Below are positions 8,926 through 19,328 of a stretch of 64,000 nt of DNA, one piece after another (positions within the stretch are counted from its first letter, which is position 1; every line of letters starts with the position of its first letter). A program made the position numbers and the translations under genes. The stretch comes from Gemmobacter lutimaris (GTDB lineage: Bacteria > Pseudomonadota > Alphaproteobacteria > Rhodobacterales > Rhodobacteraceae), in assembly GCF_003570715.1 (NCBI RefSeq), contig NZ_QXXQ01000012.1:1-64000 (forward strand). The letters are read 5' to 3'. A model generated the notes under the pieces. That model was not told where the DNA came from. It worked only from the letters and a program-made list of their open reading frames with translations, and ran no database searches.

Positions 8926-11900
8926 TCAGGCGCCGGAGACCTCGGCCAGCAGTTGCGCATTGCCGCCCGAGGCGGTGGTGTCGATGCAGACGTGGCGTTC
9001 CAGCGCCACATGGGCGGTGTCGGGCAGGCCGCCAATCAGCGGCAGGATCGGGCCCTTGCGGGTGGCCAGCGCCTCGGCGCAGGCGCGCGCGCCCTCGCCC
9101 CAGCACAGCACGCCCGAGAACCCGTCGAGCCGGCTCAGCGCCTGCGGGTCAAGCCCCGCCGCCTCCACCGCCGTGCCGCCCAGACGGCGCACCGCCTCGG
9201 CCTGCGCCAGCGCGGCGGCGGTGCCGGGGCCCATGCACAGCAGCGGCGCGCGGCGATGCGCCGAAAGGCGGTTGCTTTCGCCGGTCGGCCCCGGCAGGTC
9301 ATGCACCTGCATCACCTCGCCCACGCCCGCCGCGGCCTTCAGCGCGCGGCTCACCTCGGCCTCGGTCGCGGTGCCAGCAGCGCCCGGTTCCACCACCGGC
9401 GCGGGTTGCGCGGTGAAACGGGCCAGATAGTCCGGCCCGCCCGCCTTCGGCCCGGTGCCCGACAGCCCTTCGCCCCCGAAAGGCTGGCTGCCGACCACGG
9501 CACCGATCTGGTTGCGGTTGACGTAGATGTTGCCGACATGCAGCCGGTCCACCACGCGCTGCACCCGGTCGTCGATACGGGTGTGCAGGCCGAAGGTCAG
9601 GCCATAGCCGGTGGCATTCACCGCGCCGATCACCTTGTCCAGATCGGCGGCGCGGAAGGTGGCGACGTGCAGGATCGGGCCAAAGATCTCACGTTCCATC
9701 TGTTCGATGCCAGAAACGCGGATCACCGCCGGGGCGATGAAGGTGCCCGCGTTCGGCACGGTCATTTCCTTCAGCACCCGCCCCTCGGCCCGCGCCGCAT
9801 CGACATAGGCGGCAATGGCATCGCGCGCCTCGGCGTCAATCACCGGGCCAACATCGGTTGCCAGATGCCAGGGGTTGCCGGGCCGCAACTCATCCATCGC
9901 GCCGGACAGCATCTCCAGCAGATTTTCAGCCACATCCTCCTGCACATAAAGGCAGCGCAAGGCCGAACAGCGTTGCCCGGCCGACTGGAAGGAGGACGCG
10001 AGGATGTCGCGCACCGCCTGTTCCGGCAGGGCGGTGGAATCGACGATCATCGCGTTCAGCCCGCCGGTTTCCGCGATCAGCGGCGCTGCGGGGTCCAGAT
10101 TGGCGGCCATGGCGCGGCGGATGATCAGCGCGGTTTCGGTCGAGCCGGTGAAGGCCACGCCGTTGACACGCGGGTCCGAGGTCAGCATGGCGCCCACCCG
10201 CCCGTCGCCCGGCAACAGTTGCAGCGCGGTTTGCGGCACACCGGCCTTGTGCAGCAGATCCACCGCCAGCGTGGCGATCAGCGGCGTCTGTTCCGCCGGT
10301 TTCGCCAGCACGGCATTCCCGGCCACCAGCGCGGCGGCGATCTGGCCGGTGAAGATGGCCAGCGGGAAGTTCCAAGGGCTGATACAGGTGAAGACCCCGC
10401 GCGGCGCGGCTGTCAGTGCCTGCCCCTGATCGGCGTAATAGCGCAGGAAATCCACCGCCTCACGCAGTTCGGCCACGGCGTCGGGCAGGCTCTTGCCTGC
10501 CTCGCGCGCCAGAAGGGCGAAGATGGCGCCAAACTCGGCCTCATACAGGTCAGCAGCGCGGCGCAGCACCTCGGCCCGTTCGGGCGCGGCGGCGTCCCAG
10601 ATGCGCGCACCGGCCAGCGCCATTTCGGCATCCGGCTGCGCGGCGGGGATCAGATTGCCGACATGCTCCCCCGTCGCCGGGTTCACCACATCCAGCCGCT
10701 GCCCACCCGCCACCGGCCCGGCAATGCGCGGCCGGGCATCGAAGATCGCCGTCAGATGCGGTGCACGTGCCGCTTCGATCGCCGCCAGATGCGCGGTATC
10801 GGTCAGATCCCAACCTTTGGAGTTCTGCCGCGCGCCAAACAGCCGCGGCCCGGTGGTGATCGCCGGATTGGCAACCGGATCGACTGTTTCCATGAAACTG
10901 AGCGGGCAGGCCGCCACGGTTTCAGGGCTGACATCCTCGTTCACGATCTGGTTCACGAAGGACGAATTGGCGCCGTTTTCCAGCAGGCGCCGCACCAGAT
11001 AGGCCAGAAGATCACGATGCGCGCCCACCGGAGCATAAATGCGGCAGCGGGTGCCCCGGTCGGTCAGCACCAGATCATGCAGCCGCTCGCCCATGCCATG
11101 CAGGCGCTGGAACTCGAAGGCGCGCGGATCGGTCGCCATGTCGAGGATCGCCGCCACAGTATGCGCGTTATGGGTGGCGAATTGCGGATAAATGCGATCG
11201 GTCATGCCCAGAAGCTTGCGCGCGTTGGAGATGTAACTGACGTCGGTCGCCTGCTTGCGGGTAAAGACGGGGAAGCTGTCCAGACCCATGACCTGCGCGC
11301 GCTTCACCTCGGCATCCCAATAGGCGCCCTTCACCAGCCGCACCATGATGCGGCGATCAAGCTTCGTGGCCAGCGCATAAAGCCAGTCGATCACCGCACC
11401 GGCGCGACGCCCGTAGGCCTGCACCACCACGCCGAACCCGTCCCAGCCGCGCAGCGCCGGGTCTTTCAGCACTTCCTCGATCACTTGCAGAGAAAGGGCA
11501 AGCCGGTCAGCCTCTTCCGCGTCGATGTTGAAGCCAAGGCCCGCCGATTTCGCCAGCCCCGCCAGCGCACGGACGCGCGGCACCAGCTCTTCCATCACCC
11601 GCTCGCGCTTCGCCACCTCGTAACGCGGATGCAGCGCCGACAGCTTGACCGAGATGCCGGGGTTGCTGCGGATATCGCCGGTCGTCGCGGCGGCGGCGAT
11701 GGCGGTGATCGCCTTGGAGTAGGACAGGTGGTAACGGCGGGCATCGGCCTCGGTGCGCGCGGCCTCGCCCAGCATGTCATAGCTGTAGGTATAGCCCTTG
11801 GCCTCCAGTTCACGCGCGCGCTTCATCGCGGCTTCGATGGTTTCGCCCAGCACGAATTGCCGGCCCATCTCTTTCATCGCGCGCCCCACCGCGGTGCGGA

Positions 11901-12366
11901 TCACCGGCTCGCCCAGTCGCTTCATCGCGGCGCGCAGATGGCCCACCACGCCCGGCTCGCGGTCGTCCAGAACTTTGCCGGTCAGCATCAGCGCCCAGGT
12001 CGAGGCATTGACGAGGCTCGATGCGGAATGGCCCAGATGGCGGCCCCAGTCCGACGGCGCGATCTTGTCCTCGATCAGCGCATCCATCGTTTCGGCATCC
12101 GGCACGCGCAGCAGCGCCTCGGCCAAACACATCAGCGCGATGCCCTCGTCGGTGGACAGGCCATATTCAGCCAGAAACACCTCCATCAGCCCCGGTTTCA
12201 CGCTGGCGCGGATGCGGCGCACCAGATCAGCCCCGGCGGCAGTGATGCGCGCGCGATCTTCGGGGGACAGTCCCGCCTCGGCGATCAGGCTGCGCAAGAG
12301 CGCCGCCTCGTCGCGCAGGCTTTGTGTGTCGATGATGCTCCAGCTATCGGCCATGTCGCGCGGCAT
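8926..12366 (-). CDS. putA: Bifunctional proline dehydrogenase / glutamate-semialdehyde dehydrogenase
   Basis: A 1146-residue PutA that oxidises proline to glutamate in two steps. An N-terminal arm is followed by an FAD-binding proline dehydrogenase barrel (about residues 150-480, with GAYWDAEVKRAQ and the YAPVGAHRDLLAYLVRRLLE block). An NAD-dependent aldehyde dehydrogenase follows (about 560-1000), with the active-site cysteine in SAGQRCSALRC and the ISPWNFPLAIF nucleotide region. The start at 12366 has a GAGG site nine bases upstream. No ribbon-helix-helix DNA-binding domain is seen at the N-terminus, which fits control by the separate Lrp-type regulator divergent to it. The gene faces the decayed tRNA-Ile island. 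Confidence 0.97.
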   Translation of the reverse strand: MPRDMADSWSIIDTQSLRDEAALLRSLIAEAGLSPEDRARITAAGADLVRRIRASVKPGLMEVFLAEYGLSTDEGIALMCLAEALLRVPDAETMDALIEDKIAPSDWGRHLGHSASSLVNASTWALMLTGKVLDDREPGVVGHLRAAMKRLGEPVIRTAVGRAMKEMGRQFVLGETIEAAMKRARELEAKGYTYSYDMLGEAARTEADARRYHLSYSKAITAIAAAATTGDIRSNPGISVKLSALHPRYEVAKRERVMEELVPRVRALAGLAKSAGLGFNIDAEEADRLALSLQVIEEVLKDPALRGWDGFGVVVQAYGRRAGAVIDWLYALATKLDRRIMVRLVKGAYWDAEVKRAQVMGLDSFPVFTRKQATDVSYISNARKLLGMTDRIYPQFATHNAHTVAAILDMATDPRAFEFQRLHGMGERLHDLVLTDRGTRCRIYAPVGAHRDLLAYLVRRLLENGANSSFVNQIVNEDVSPETVAACPLSFMETVDPVANPAITTGPRLFGARQNSKGWDLTDTAHLAAIEAARAPHLTAIFDARPRIAGPVAGGQRLDVVNPATGEHVGNLIPAAQPDAEMALAGARIWDAAAPERAEVLRRAADLYEAEFGAIFALLAREAGKSLPDAVAELREAVDFLRYYADQGQALTAAPRGVFTCISPWNFPLAIFTGQIAAALVAGNAVLAKPAEQTPLIATLAVDLLHKAGVPQTALQLLPGDGRVGAMLTSDPRVNGVAFTGSTETALIIRRAMAANLDPAAPLIAETGGLNAMIVDSTALPEQAVRDILASSFQSAGQRCSALRCLYVQEDVAENLLEMLSGAMDELRPGNPWHLATDVGPVIDAEARDAIAAYVDAARAEGRVLKEMTVPNAGTFIAPAVIRVSGIEQMEREIFGPILHVATFRAADLDKVIGAVNATGYGLTFGLHTRIDDRVQRVVDRLHVGNIYVNRNQIGAVVGSQPFGGEGLSGTGPKAGGPDYLARFTAQPAPVVEPGAAGTATEAEVSRALKAAAGVGEVMQVHDLPGPTGESNRLSAHRRAPLLCMGPGTAAALAQAEAVRRLGGTAVEAAGLDPQALSRLDGFSGVLCWGEGARACAEALATRKGPILPLIGGLPDTAHVALERHVCIDTTASGGNAQLLAEVSGA

Positions 12367-12487
12367 ATGGGGAAACCTCGTGGAAATCCGCTGTCAGTTC
12401 CCGGAAGAATACAGTGGATTGCGCAGGCGATTTTCCCGATGATATGGCGACATGCAGGCGGATCGCCCGAAGATGAAAGGTCTTTCG

Positions 12488-12949
12488 ATGTCAAACGCGC
12501 GGATGGAGCTGGATTCCTACGACAAGGCGATTCTGCGGGTTCTGGCGGCGGAAGGCCGGATCACCGCGACCGAGCTTGCCCGCCGTATCGGCCTGTCGAA
12601 AAGCCCGACGCAAACGCGGCTGAAACGGCTGGAGGAAGGCGGGGTGATCGCGGGCTACCGCGCCATGCTGGACCCGATCGCCATGGGCCTTGCCCATGTC
12701 GCCTTCGTCGAAGTGCGGCTGTCGGATACGCGCGAACTGGCGCTGCAAGCCTTCAACAAGGCGGTGCGGCTGATCCCCGAGGTGGAACAATGCCACATGA
12801 TCGCCTCGCGCTTCGACTATCTGCTAAAGGTGCGGACGGCGGATATTCAGGATTACCGCCGCGTTCTGGCCGAACGCATCAGCGCCCTGCCCCATGTCGC
12901 GGCGACCTCGACCTATGTGGCGATGGAGGCGGTGAAGGAACTCGTTTAG
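12488..12949 (+). CDS. putR: Lrp/AsnC-family transcriptional regulator of putA
   Basis: A 153-residue Lrp-type regulator. The N-terminal winged helix-turn-helix (DSYDKAILRVLAAEGRITAT through RIGLSKSPTQTRLKRLEE) is followed by an RAM ligand-binding domain. It is divergent from putA with 121 bases between starts, the arrangement of PutR of Rhodobacter, which activates putA with proline. The ATG at 12488 has AAAGG upstream, whereas an earlier in-frame ATG at 12452 lacks one. The 3' end overlaps the converging DUF2484 gene by four bases. Confidence 0.92.
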   Translation: MSNARMELDSYDKAILRVLAAEGRITATELARRIGLSKSPTQTRLKRLEEGGVIAGYRAMLDPIAMGLAHVAFVEVRLSDTRELALQAFNKAVRLIPEVEQCHMIASRFDYLLKVRTADIQDYRRVLAERISALPHVAATSTYVAMEAVKELV

Positions 12950-13191
12950 GGCGTCGCACGACCGGCAAGGCGGCGCGCCACATGGATCAGCGGCCAGCGC
13001 AGGATCGAGGCGCCACCGATCAGGCAGCCAAGGCCCCAATAGGCGCCGTTCTCCCAGGTGACCCAGCCCAGAAGCGGAATGCCACTGGCCGCAAGTATCA
13101 ATGCGGCAGGCCAGTGAAACCGGCGCGGCCCCATGGCCACGGCCGAGGCCAGCAGCACCCAGACACAGGCAAGGGCCAGCGAAACGCTCAT
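12946..13191 (-). CDS. DUF2484 family membrane protein
   Basis: An 81-residue protein with about three hydrophobic segments, starting [20 protein letters not shown]. It matches DUF2484, small proteins found in Rhodobacterales next to murC. The ATG at 13191 overlaps the murC stop by four bases (ATGA), so it belongs to the cell-wall operon. Its role is unknown; position suggests envelope growth. In related genomes, as I recall, murB follows, but here a convergent putR follows. Confidence 0.85.
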   Translation of the reverse strand: MSVSLALACVWVLLASAVAMGPRRFHWPAALILAASGIPLLGWVTWENGAYWGLGCLIGGASILRWPLIHVARRLAGRATP

Positions 13192-14600
13192 GCCGCGTGC
13201 TCCGCCAGACGTGTCGGCAGAGCATTGGCCCAGGTCGAAATGGTGCCCGCACCAAGACAGACCACCATGTCGCCCGGCCGTGCCTGTTCCCGCACCAGCC
13301 GCGCCAGATCGGCCTCGTCGATCAGCGCGCGGGCATGGCGGTGACCATGAGCTATGAGACCGGAAACCAGATCATCACGACTGGCGCCCGGAATCGGGTC
13401 TTCCCCCGCCGCGTAGACCTCGGCAATCGCCACCACATCGGCCTCGTTGAAACAGGTACAGAAATCGTCGAACAGCGACGACAGACGGGTATAGCGATGC
13501 GGCTGATGCACCGCGATCACGCGGCCCTTGGTGGCCTGACGCGCGGCGCGCAGCACCGCGGCGATCTCGACGGGATGGTGGCCGTAGTCGTCGATGATGG
13601 TCACCCCGTTCACCTCGCCCACGCGGGTAAAACGGCGGTTCACACCGGCGAAATTGGCCAGCGCGTCGCGGATTTCTTCCTTCTTCATGCCCAGATGGCG
13701 GGCCACGGCGACCGCCGAAAGCGCATTCGAGACGTTGTGATCGCCCGGCATCGGCAGGGTGCAGCCTTCGATTTTCGAACCTTCGCCTTCATTCTGTAGC
13801 AGGATGTCGAAGTGGGCTATGCCATTTTCGAACGTCAGGTTCACCGCGCGCACATCCGCCTGCGCGTTGAAGCCAAAGGTCACCACCCGGCGGTCGGTGA
13901 CACGGCCAACCAGCGCCTGCACCTCGGGGTGATCGGTGCAGCAGACAGCCAGACCATAGAAGGGGATGTTCGACACGAAGTCGAGGAAGCCCTTGCGCAG
14001 CGCATCGAAGCTGCCCCAGTGCTCCATATGTTCGGGGTCGATATTGGTGACGATGGCAATGGTCGCGGGCAGGCGGTTGAAGCTGCCGTCGCTTTCATCG
14101 GCCTCGACCACCATCCATTCCCCGGCGCCGGCGCGGGCGTTGGAGCCATAGGCGTGAATCACGCCGCCATTGATGACGGTCGGATCAAACCCGCCCTTGT
14201 CCAGAAGCGTCGCCACCATGGTCGTGGTCGTGGTCTTGCCATGCGTGCCCGCAACGGCGATGTTTGACCGCATCCGCATCAGCTCGGCCAGCATCTCGGC
14301 ACGGCGCACCACCGGCAGTTTGCGGCGACGGGCTTCCTCCAGTTCCGGGTTGCCCTTCTTGATGGCGGAAGAGATCACCACGACGCCGACCTCATCGCCG
14401 ATGTTCTCGGCCCGCTGGCCTTCGAAGAAACGCGCGCCAAGGCTGACCAGCCGGTCGGTGATCTTCGAGGCCTTTGCATCCGACCCCTGCACGCGATAGC
14501 CCAGCGTCATCAGAACCTCGGCAATACCCGACATGCCGATGCCGCCGATGCCGACAAAGTGGATGGGCCCCAGTTCAAGGGGCAGTTTGGTCGCGTTCAT
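13188..14600 (-). CDS. murC: UDP-N-acetylmuramate--L-alanine ligase
   Basis: A 470-residue Mur ligase adding L-Ala to UDP-MurNAc with ATP. The N-terminal fold [17 protein letters not shown], the ATP-binding [12 protein letters not shown] (about residue 115) and the central [11 protein letters not shown] and DYGHHPVEI motifs are all present. Length is normal. The start at 14600 follows murG by three bases on the same strand, and the stop overlaps DUF2484. The product acts in the cytoplasm as the first step of stem-peptide assembly. Confidence 0.98.
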   Translation of the reverse strand: MNATKLPLELGPIHFVGIGGIGMSGIAEVLMTLGYRVQGSDAKASKITDRLVSLGARFFEGQRAENIGDEVGVVVISSAIKKGNPELEEARRRKLPVVRRAEMLAELMRMRSNIAVAGTHGKTTTTTMVATLLDKGGFDPTVINGGVIHAYGSNARAGAGEWMVVEADESDGSFNRLPATIAIVTNIDPEHMEHWGSFDALRKGFLDFVSNIPFYGLAVCCTDHPEVQALVGRVTDRRVVTFGFNAQADVRAVNLTFENGIAHFDILLQNEGEGSKIEGCTLPMPGDHNVSNALSAVAVARHLGMKKEEIRDALANFAGVNRRFTRVGEVNGVTIIDDYGHHPVEIAAVLRAARQATKGRVIAVHQPHRYTRLSSLFDDFCTCFNEADVVAIAEVYAAGEDPIPGASRDDLVSGLIAHGHRHARALIDEADLARLVREQARPGDMVVCLGAGTISTWANALPTRLAEHAA

Positions 14601-14603
14601 GGG

Positions 14604-15701
14604 TCACTCTTTCCGGGCAAGGCGCAGAACCAGGTCGACCAGCCGTTCGGTGGCATCGGGTCGGCCCTGCGCAAGGGCATTGGCGGCCATACGCCCGGCC
14701 GCCTGCGGCTGCGTCAGCACGGCGGCCATTTGCGCGGTCAGGGTGGCGGGGTCAAGGGCGGATTCGGGGATCAGGATGGCGGCCTCGGCCGAAACCAGCC
14801 CCCGCGCATTGGCGGTCTGGTGGTCTGCGGTGGCCGCCGCGAAGGGGATCAGGATCGCCGGGCGCCCGATCACCGAAATATCGGCGATGGACGAAGCCCC
14901 CGAGCGCGACACCACAAGCTGCGCCTCGGACAGGCGGCGCGGGATGTCGGCGAAGAAGGGTTCGACCTCGGCCATGATCCCGGCTTCTGCATAGGCTGCC
15001 GCCACCCGATCCATATCCTCCGCGCGCGCCTGATGGGCGACACGCAGGTTGCGGCGCACTTCTTCGGGCAGTGCCGCGATGGCGGCGGGCACCACATCCG
15101 ACAGGATACGCGCGCCCTGACTGCCACCGATGGCCACAAGGCTCATCGGATAGTCACCGGGCGGAATGTAGGGGGCGCCGGCGCGATCCAGCACCGCCTG
15201 CCGCACCGGATTGCCGGTATGGATGCCCTCGACCCCGTCGGGCAGGGCCGTGGGCCAAGTGCCGCAGGCGACAAGGTTCACACGGCGGGCAAAGACCTGA
15301 TTGACCCGCCCCAGCACGCCATTCTGTTCGTGGATCATCCGCGGCAGCCGCAGCAGGGTCGCAGCGGCCAGCGCCGGGATCGACGGATAGCCACCGAAGC
15401 CCACCACGACCTCGGGCCGGTCGCGCAGCAGCGCCAGCACCGCCGAGCCCACGCCCGCCGCGATGCGGAAGGGCACCAGCGCTTTCGCCGCGACCCCGCC
15501 ACGGGCGAAGGTGGCCGAGGCCACCTGTTCCACCACCACCTTGGTCGGGAAGCCCCCGGCATAGCGGGCACCGCGCGCATCGGTTGACAGTTTCACCCGC
15601 CAGCCCCGCGCGATCATCGCCTCGGCCAGGGCCTGCGCCGGGAACATATGACCCCCGGTCCCCCCGGCCGCGATCAGCAGAAGTGGTGCCTGCGCTGTCA
15701 T
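14604..15701 (-). CDS. murG: UDP-GlcNAc:undecaprenyl-PP-MurNAc-pentapeptide GlcNAc transferase
   Basis: A 365-residue glycosyltransferase family 28 enzyme that converts lipid I to lipid II at the inner membrane face. It starts [20 protein letters not shown] with the GGTGGH donor-loop motif. [11 protein letters not shown] and GGSQGARIL are the other G loops, and [11 protein letters not shown] lies in the UDP-GlcNAc site. One base separates it from ftsW upstream, and three bases from murC. Confidence 0.98.
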   Translation of the reverse strand: MTAQAPLLLIAAGGTGGHMFPAQALAEAMIARGWRVKLSTDARGARYAGGFPTKVVVEQVASATFARGGVAAKALVPFRIAAGVGSAVLALLRDRPEVVVGFGGYPSIPALAAATLLRLPRMIHEQNGVLGRVNQVFARRVNLVACGTWPTALPDGVEGIHTGNPVRQAVLDRAGAPYIPPGDYPMSLVAIGGSQGARILSDVVPAAIAALPEEVRRNLRVAHQARAEDMDRVAAAYAEAGIMAEVEPFFADIPRRLSEAQLVVSRSGASSIADISVIGRPAILIPFAAATADHQTANARGLVSAEAAILIPESALDPATLTAQMAAVLTQPQAAGRMAANALAQGRPDATERLVDLVLRLARKE

Positions 15702-15702
15702 C

Positions 15703-16869
15703 TCAGCGCCCCCGACGGAACAGCAGGTCGTGCAGCTCGTTCTGCGGCCGGGTCCGGGTCAGCGCCAGCAACATGCCGACAGTGATGCCCGCCGCGATAA
15801 CCGACGATCCCCCGTAGCTGACGAAAGGCAGCGTCATTCCCTTGGCGGGTAGCAGACGCACCGCCACACCCATGTTGATCATCGCTTGCACACCGAAGAT
15901 GCAAGCCAGCCCGGCACCGGCCAGCCGCACGAAGGGGTCGCGCTCTTTCATCAGGCGGAACATCGACCGCACGACAACCGTGCCATAAAGCGCAAGGATG
16001 CACAGCACCAGCAGCAGGCCATATTCCTCGGCCGCCACCGCAATGATGAAATCGGTATGCGCGTCGGGCAGCGTCCATTTCACTTGACCGCCACCGACGC
16101 CCACGCCGAAGAAGCCGCCTTCCTGAATGGCATTGGTCGCATAGCCAAGCTGCGAGCGCGGGTCGATGTCGGCGGCGAGGAACCCGTCAATCCGACGCGC
16201 GAAGTGTTCCGAGGCACCATAGGCCACAACCCCGCCGCCCGCGATCAGCGCCAGAACGACAGAAATCAGCAGGAAGGGAGCACCTGCAACGAAATAGACC
16301 ACGCCCCAGCCGAACAGCACCAGCATGGATTGCCCGAAATCGGGCTGCGTCGCCAGAAAGCCTACCACGGCAAGGGTGATGACGAAGGAAATGCTCTTGC
16401 CCGGCGGGCCATTCAGTTCCTGACTGGCCGCCATCAGCCAAGCGGTCACGATGATGAAACCGGGTTTCAGAAATTCGGAAGGCTGGAACGAGGCGAAGCC
16501 CAGCGAGAACCAGCGCACCGCGCCCTTGCCGAAATCGGTCCCGAAGACCGGCAGCAACGCAAGCGCCACGAAGGACAATGCAAAACCAACGATTCCCAGA
16601 CGCCGCACCATCTCGGGCGGCAGCATCGAAGTGCCCAGCATGGCCACCAGCGCCAGCGCACCAAAGAACGCCTGCCGCTGCACATAATGGAACGGATCCA
16701 GCCCGTTGCGCGTCGCCAGCGGAACCGAGGCCGCCAGTCCCAGCAGGATGCCGATGCCGAACAGGATCAACACCGCCGCCAATGTCCATTTGTCGAGCGT
16801 CCGCCACCAACGGGGGAGAACCGGCTCGGTGACCCGTACGGGCATCGAACCATAGACCATCTCAGTCAT
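15703..16869 (-). CDS. ftsW: Peptidoglycan polymerase / division protein FtsW
   Basis: A 388-residue SEDS-family membrane protein with about ten transmembrane segments, which polymerises septal glycan together with FtsI. Signature residues include [12 protein letters not shown] and, near the C-terminus, [16 protein letters not shown]. The catalytic Asp region is [17 protein letters not shown]-like. The ATG at 16869 has an AGGCGG site; further upstream in-frame codons are not homologous. It begins a run ftsW-murG-murC, with murD divergent upstream. Confidence 0.96.
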   Translation of the reverse strand: MTEMVYGSMPVRVTEPVLPRWWRTLDKWTLAAVLILFGIGILLGLAASVPLATRNGLDPFHYVQRQAFFGALALVAMLGTSMLPPEMVRRLGIVGFALSFVALALLPVFGTDFGKGAVRWFSLGFASFQPSEFLKPGFIIVTAWLMAASQELNGPPGKSISFVITLAVVGFLATQPDFGQSMLVLFGWGVVYFVAGAPFLLISVVLALIAGGGVVAYGASEHFARRIDGFLAADIDPRSQLGYATNAIQEGGFFGVGVGGGQVKWTLPDAHTDFIIAVAAEEYGLLLVLCILALYGTVVVRSMFRLMKERDPFVRLAGAGLACIFGVQAMINMGVAVRLLPAKGMTLPFVSYGGSSVIAAGITVGMLLALTRTRPQNELHDLLFRRGR

Positions 16870-17105
16870 GGGAACCGCCTGATTTGCCTGCTTGCCTAAA
16901 GCTGCCGGTTTGCCCGGCTTGAGGATCAGCCTAACGGGATTCCGCCCGCAAGGCCAGTGGAATTGCATGGCAGGTTCGGCGCCCGAGGCATCACGCTACC
17001 GTGCGCGGGTGCCGGAAAAAACACGGGCCCGCCCGGAAATTCCACCGCTTGCAGGCGCCGCCCCCGTCGCCCATTCTGCGCGCCGAAATGACGGCGGGGG
17101 GCGGG

Positions 17106-18506
17106 ATGATTCCGGTTCAGGGATATGCAGGGCGCAAGGTGGCAGTTCTGGGGCTGGGACGTTCGGGCCTCGCCACGGCGCGTGCGCTGAAGGCAGGCGG
17201 GGCCGAACCCCTGCTGTGGGACGACAGCCCGGAAGCGCGGGCCAAGGCCGAGGCCGAGGGCTTTGCCTGCACCGATCTGATGAAACAGGGCGCCTTTGAC
17301 GGCGTGGCCTGTCTGATCACCTCGCCCGGCATCCCGCATCTGTATCCGCAGCCCAACAAGGTGATCGCCCGCGCGCTCGACCTTGGTGTGCCGGTCGATA
17401 ATGACATCGGCCTGTTCTTCCAAAGCCTCGGTGCCGCCGACTGGGCGAAGTTCGACACCGCCCCCCGGGTGATCTGCGTCACCGGATCGAACGGCAAATC
17501 CACCACCACGGCACTGATCCACCATATCCTGCAAGTCGCCGGGCGGCCAACACAGATGGCGGGCAATATCGGCCGCGGTGTGCTGGATATCGACCCGCCG
17601 CAGGATGGCGAGGTCATCGTGCTGGAACTGTCCAGCTACCAGACCGACCTCGCTCGCGCCCTGACGCCCGATGTGGCGGTGTTCACCAACCTCTCGCCCG
17701 ATCATCTGGACCGCCACAACGGCATGGGCGGCTATTTCGCGGCCAAGCGCCGGCTGTTCGCCGAGGGCGGCCCGGATCGCTGCATCGTCGGCGTGGATGA
17801 GACCGAGGGGCGCTTCCTCGCCAACCAGATGGCGCAGGGACCAGAAGACGACCGGGTGATCCGCGTCTCCTCCGGCACGAAGCTCGAAGGCTTTGGCTGG
17901 TCGGTCTTTGCCCGCAAGGGTTTCCTTGCCGAATGGCGGCGCGGCAAGCAGATGGCCTCCATCGACCTGCGTGAGATTTCGGGGCTGCCCGGTGCCCACA
18001 ACCACCAGAATGCCTGCGCCGCCTATGCCGCCTGCCGCGCGCTGGGGCTGGCACCCAAGCTGATTGAACAGGCGCTGCAATCCTTCGGCGGCCTGCCGCA
18101 TCGCAGCCAGCTGGTCGGCGAAAGGAATGGCGTCCGCTTCGTGAATGACAGCAAGGCCACCAATGTCGACAGTGCCGCCAAGGCGCTGCAAGCCTTTCCA
18201 AAGATCCGCTGGATCGCCGGTGGCATGGGCAAGGATGGTGGCATCACCGCGCTGGAGCCCTTCCTCGGCTCGGTGGTGAAAGCCTATCTCATCGGCCATT
18301 CCGCCCGCGACTTCGCGCTTCAGATCGGCAGCACCCCGCACGAAATCTGCGAGACGATGGCGCGCGCCGTAGCCCGCGCAGCAGAGGAAGCCGAGCCGGG
18401 CGATGTGGTGCTGCTTGCCCCCGCTGCCGCCAGCTTTGACCAGTATCCGAACTTCGAAAAACGCGGCGAGGATTTCACCGCTCAGGTCCAAGCGCTGCTG
18501 TCGTAA
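17106..18506 (+). CDS. murD: UDP-N-acetylmuramoyl-L-alanine--D-glutamate ligase
   Basis: A 466-residue ligase adding D-Glu to UDP-MurNAc-L-Ala. It begins [20 protein letters not shown]. The ATP site is [15 protein letters not shown] (about residue 120), with [10 protein letters not shown] and FVNDSKATN as further Mur-ligase motifs. The ATG at 17106 has a G-rich site just upstream; another ATG at 17088 is possible. It is the only dcw gene here on the plus strand, 236 bases from ftsW and convergent with DUF2161, so it must have its own promoter. Confidence 0.97.
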   Translation: MIPVQGYAGRKVAVLGLGRSGLATARALKAGGAEPLLWDDSPEARAKAEAEGFACTDLMKQGAFDGVACLITSPGIPHLYPQPNKVIARALDLGVPVDNDIGLFFQSLGAADWAKFDTAPRVICVTGSNGKSTTTALIHHILQVAGRPTQMAGNIGRGVLDIDPPQDGEVIVLELSSYQTDLARALTPDVAVFTNLSPDHLDRHNGMGGYFAAKRRLFAEGGPDRCIVGVDETEGRFLANQMAQGPEDDRVIRVSSGTKLEGFGWSVFARKGFLAEWRRGKQMASIDLREISGLPGAHNHQNACAAYAACRALGLAPKLIEQALQSFGGLPHRSQLVGERNGVRFVNDSKATNVDSAAKALQAFPKIRWIAGGMGKDGGITALEPFLGSVVKAYLIGHSARDFALQIGSTPHEICETMARAVARAAEEAEPGDVVLLAPAAASFDQYPNFEKRGEDFTAQVQALLS

Positions 18507-18563
18507 GGGGGCTCTGCCCCCGCGCCTTTGGCGCCCCCCCCGGGATATTTGGACCAAGATGAA
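18507..18563 (+). repeat. Palindromic intergenic repeat, CCAAGATGAA-tail type
   Basis: It starts directly after the murD stop with GGGGGCTCTGCCCCC, then GCGCCTTTGGCGC, then CCCGGGATATTT and the tail GGACCAAGATGAA. Its mirror copy from the converging gene lies ten bases away, so the two tails can pair across the gap. Confidence 0.75.
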
Positions 18564-18572
18564 TGGCAAGGG

Positions 18573-18641
18573 CGTTCATCTTGGCAATAAATATCCCGGG
18601 GTGAACGGGCCGCAGGCCCGGAGGGGCAGCGCCCCTGACCT
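18573..18641 (-). repeat. Palindromic intergenic repeat, CCAAGATGAA-tail type, opposite orientation
   Basis: Read on the minus strand after the DUF2161 stop: GGGGCGCTGCCCC, then GGGCCTGCGGCCC, then CCCGGGATATTT and a tail ending CCAAGATGAACG. It is the same element as at 18507 in the opposite direction, one copy for each of two convergent genes. Confidence 0.75.
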
Positions 18642-18643
18642 TG

Positions 18644-19324
18644 CTACAGCTCCGCCAGCGCCCCTGCGTGATCTTCCAGCGCGGCGCAGCCCTTCGGGGT
18701 CAGCGCATAGATCCCGCGCGCGGCGCGTTCGAACCAGCCGTAGTGATCGGCCCGCAGCATCTCGCCCGCGCAGGCAACACCGGTAGCGGAGGCCAGTGTT
18801 TTCGGCGCGGCGGGGCCGGTCGCCAGCGCGCGGGCAAGGCGCAGCGCATCCTGCCGATAGGCGGTCATGCGCGCGCCACCGGGCGTGCCGCCGGTATTGG
18901 GGTCACCCACCCGCCGGTCGAACTCGCGCAGGAGCCTTCCGGCCCGTTGCTTCTGCGGCCGCGGGCGGTAAGGGCCGGGGTCGAGATGGGCCTGCACCTT
19001 GCCGCTTTCCTCTACCGCCAGCAGGCCAAGACCGAGACGGCGGCAGAGGGCAAGGATGTCGCGGTAGCGCGCGGGCCAGCCACGCGGGCCGGGCGCAGGC
19101 ACAGCGAGGTAGACGGTGTCAAAAAGGCTGAGCCGCCGCACGCCTTGCAGCACCAGAGGCAAAGTGAAGCTGGTCTTCATCTCCACCACCACCGGCGCCT
19201 CCTCGCCCCGACGGGCGAGGATGTCGCAGTGGCCGACCTCGGCCTTCACCGCATAGCCCTGCCCTTCCAGCCAGGCTTTCAGCGCGGGGTAAAGCTCGGC
19301 CTCGCGCCGCCGCGCACCCGCCAC
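18644..19324 (-). CDS. DUF2161 family putative PD-(D/E)XK phosphodiesterase
   Basis: A 226-residue protein with a nuclease-like core: Asp34 in GHCDILAR and Glu48-x-Lys50 in VVVEMK form the PD-(D/E)XK signature. A winged-helix-like C-terminal half follows (YRQDALRLARAL to IYALTPKGCAAL). The family is common in Rhodobacterales; its biological target is unknown. The start is GTG at 19324, four bases after the mraY stop, so it probably depends on mraY translation. It converges with murD. Confidence 0.8.
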   Translation of the reverse strand: MAGARRREAELYPALKAWLEGQGYAVKAEVGHCDILARRGEEAPVVVEMKTSFTLPLVLQGVRRLSLFDTVYLAVPAPGPRGWPARYRDILALCRRLGLGLLAVEESGKVQAHLDPGPYRPRPQKQRAGRLLREFDRRVGDPNTGGTPGGARMTAYRQDALRLARALATGPAAPKTLASATGVACAGEMLRADHYGWFERAARGIYALTPKGCAALEDHAGALAEL

Positions 19325-19328
19325 CGGA

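Noticed and set aside
8698-13344. 1548-codon open frame opposite putA
   Set aside because: It spans putA, intergenic DNA and part of putR with no family features; it is an antisense artefact.
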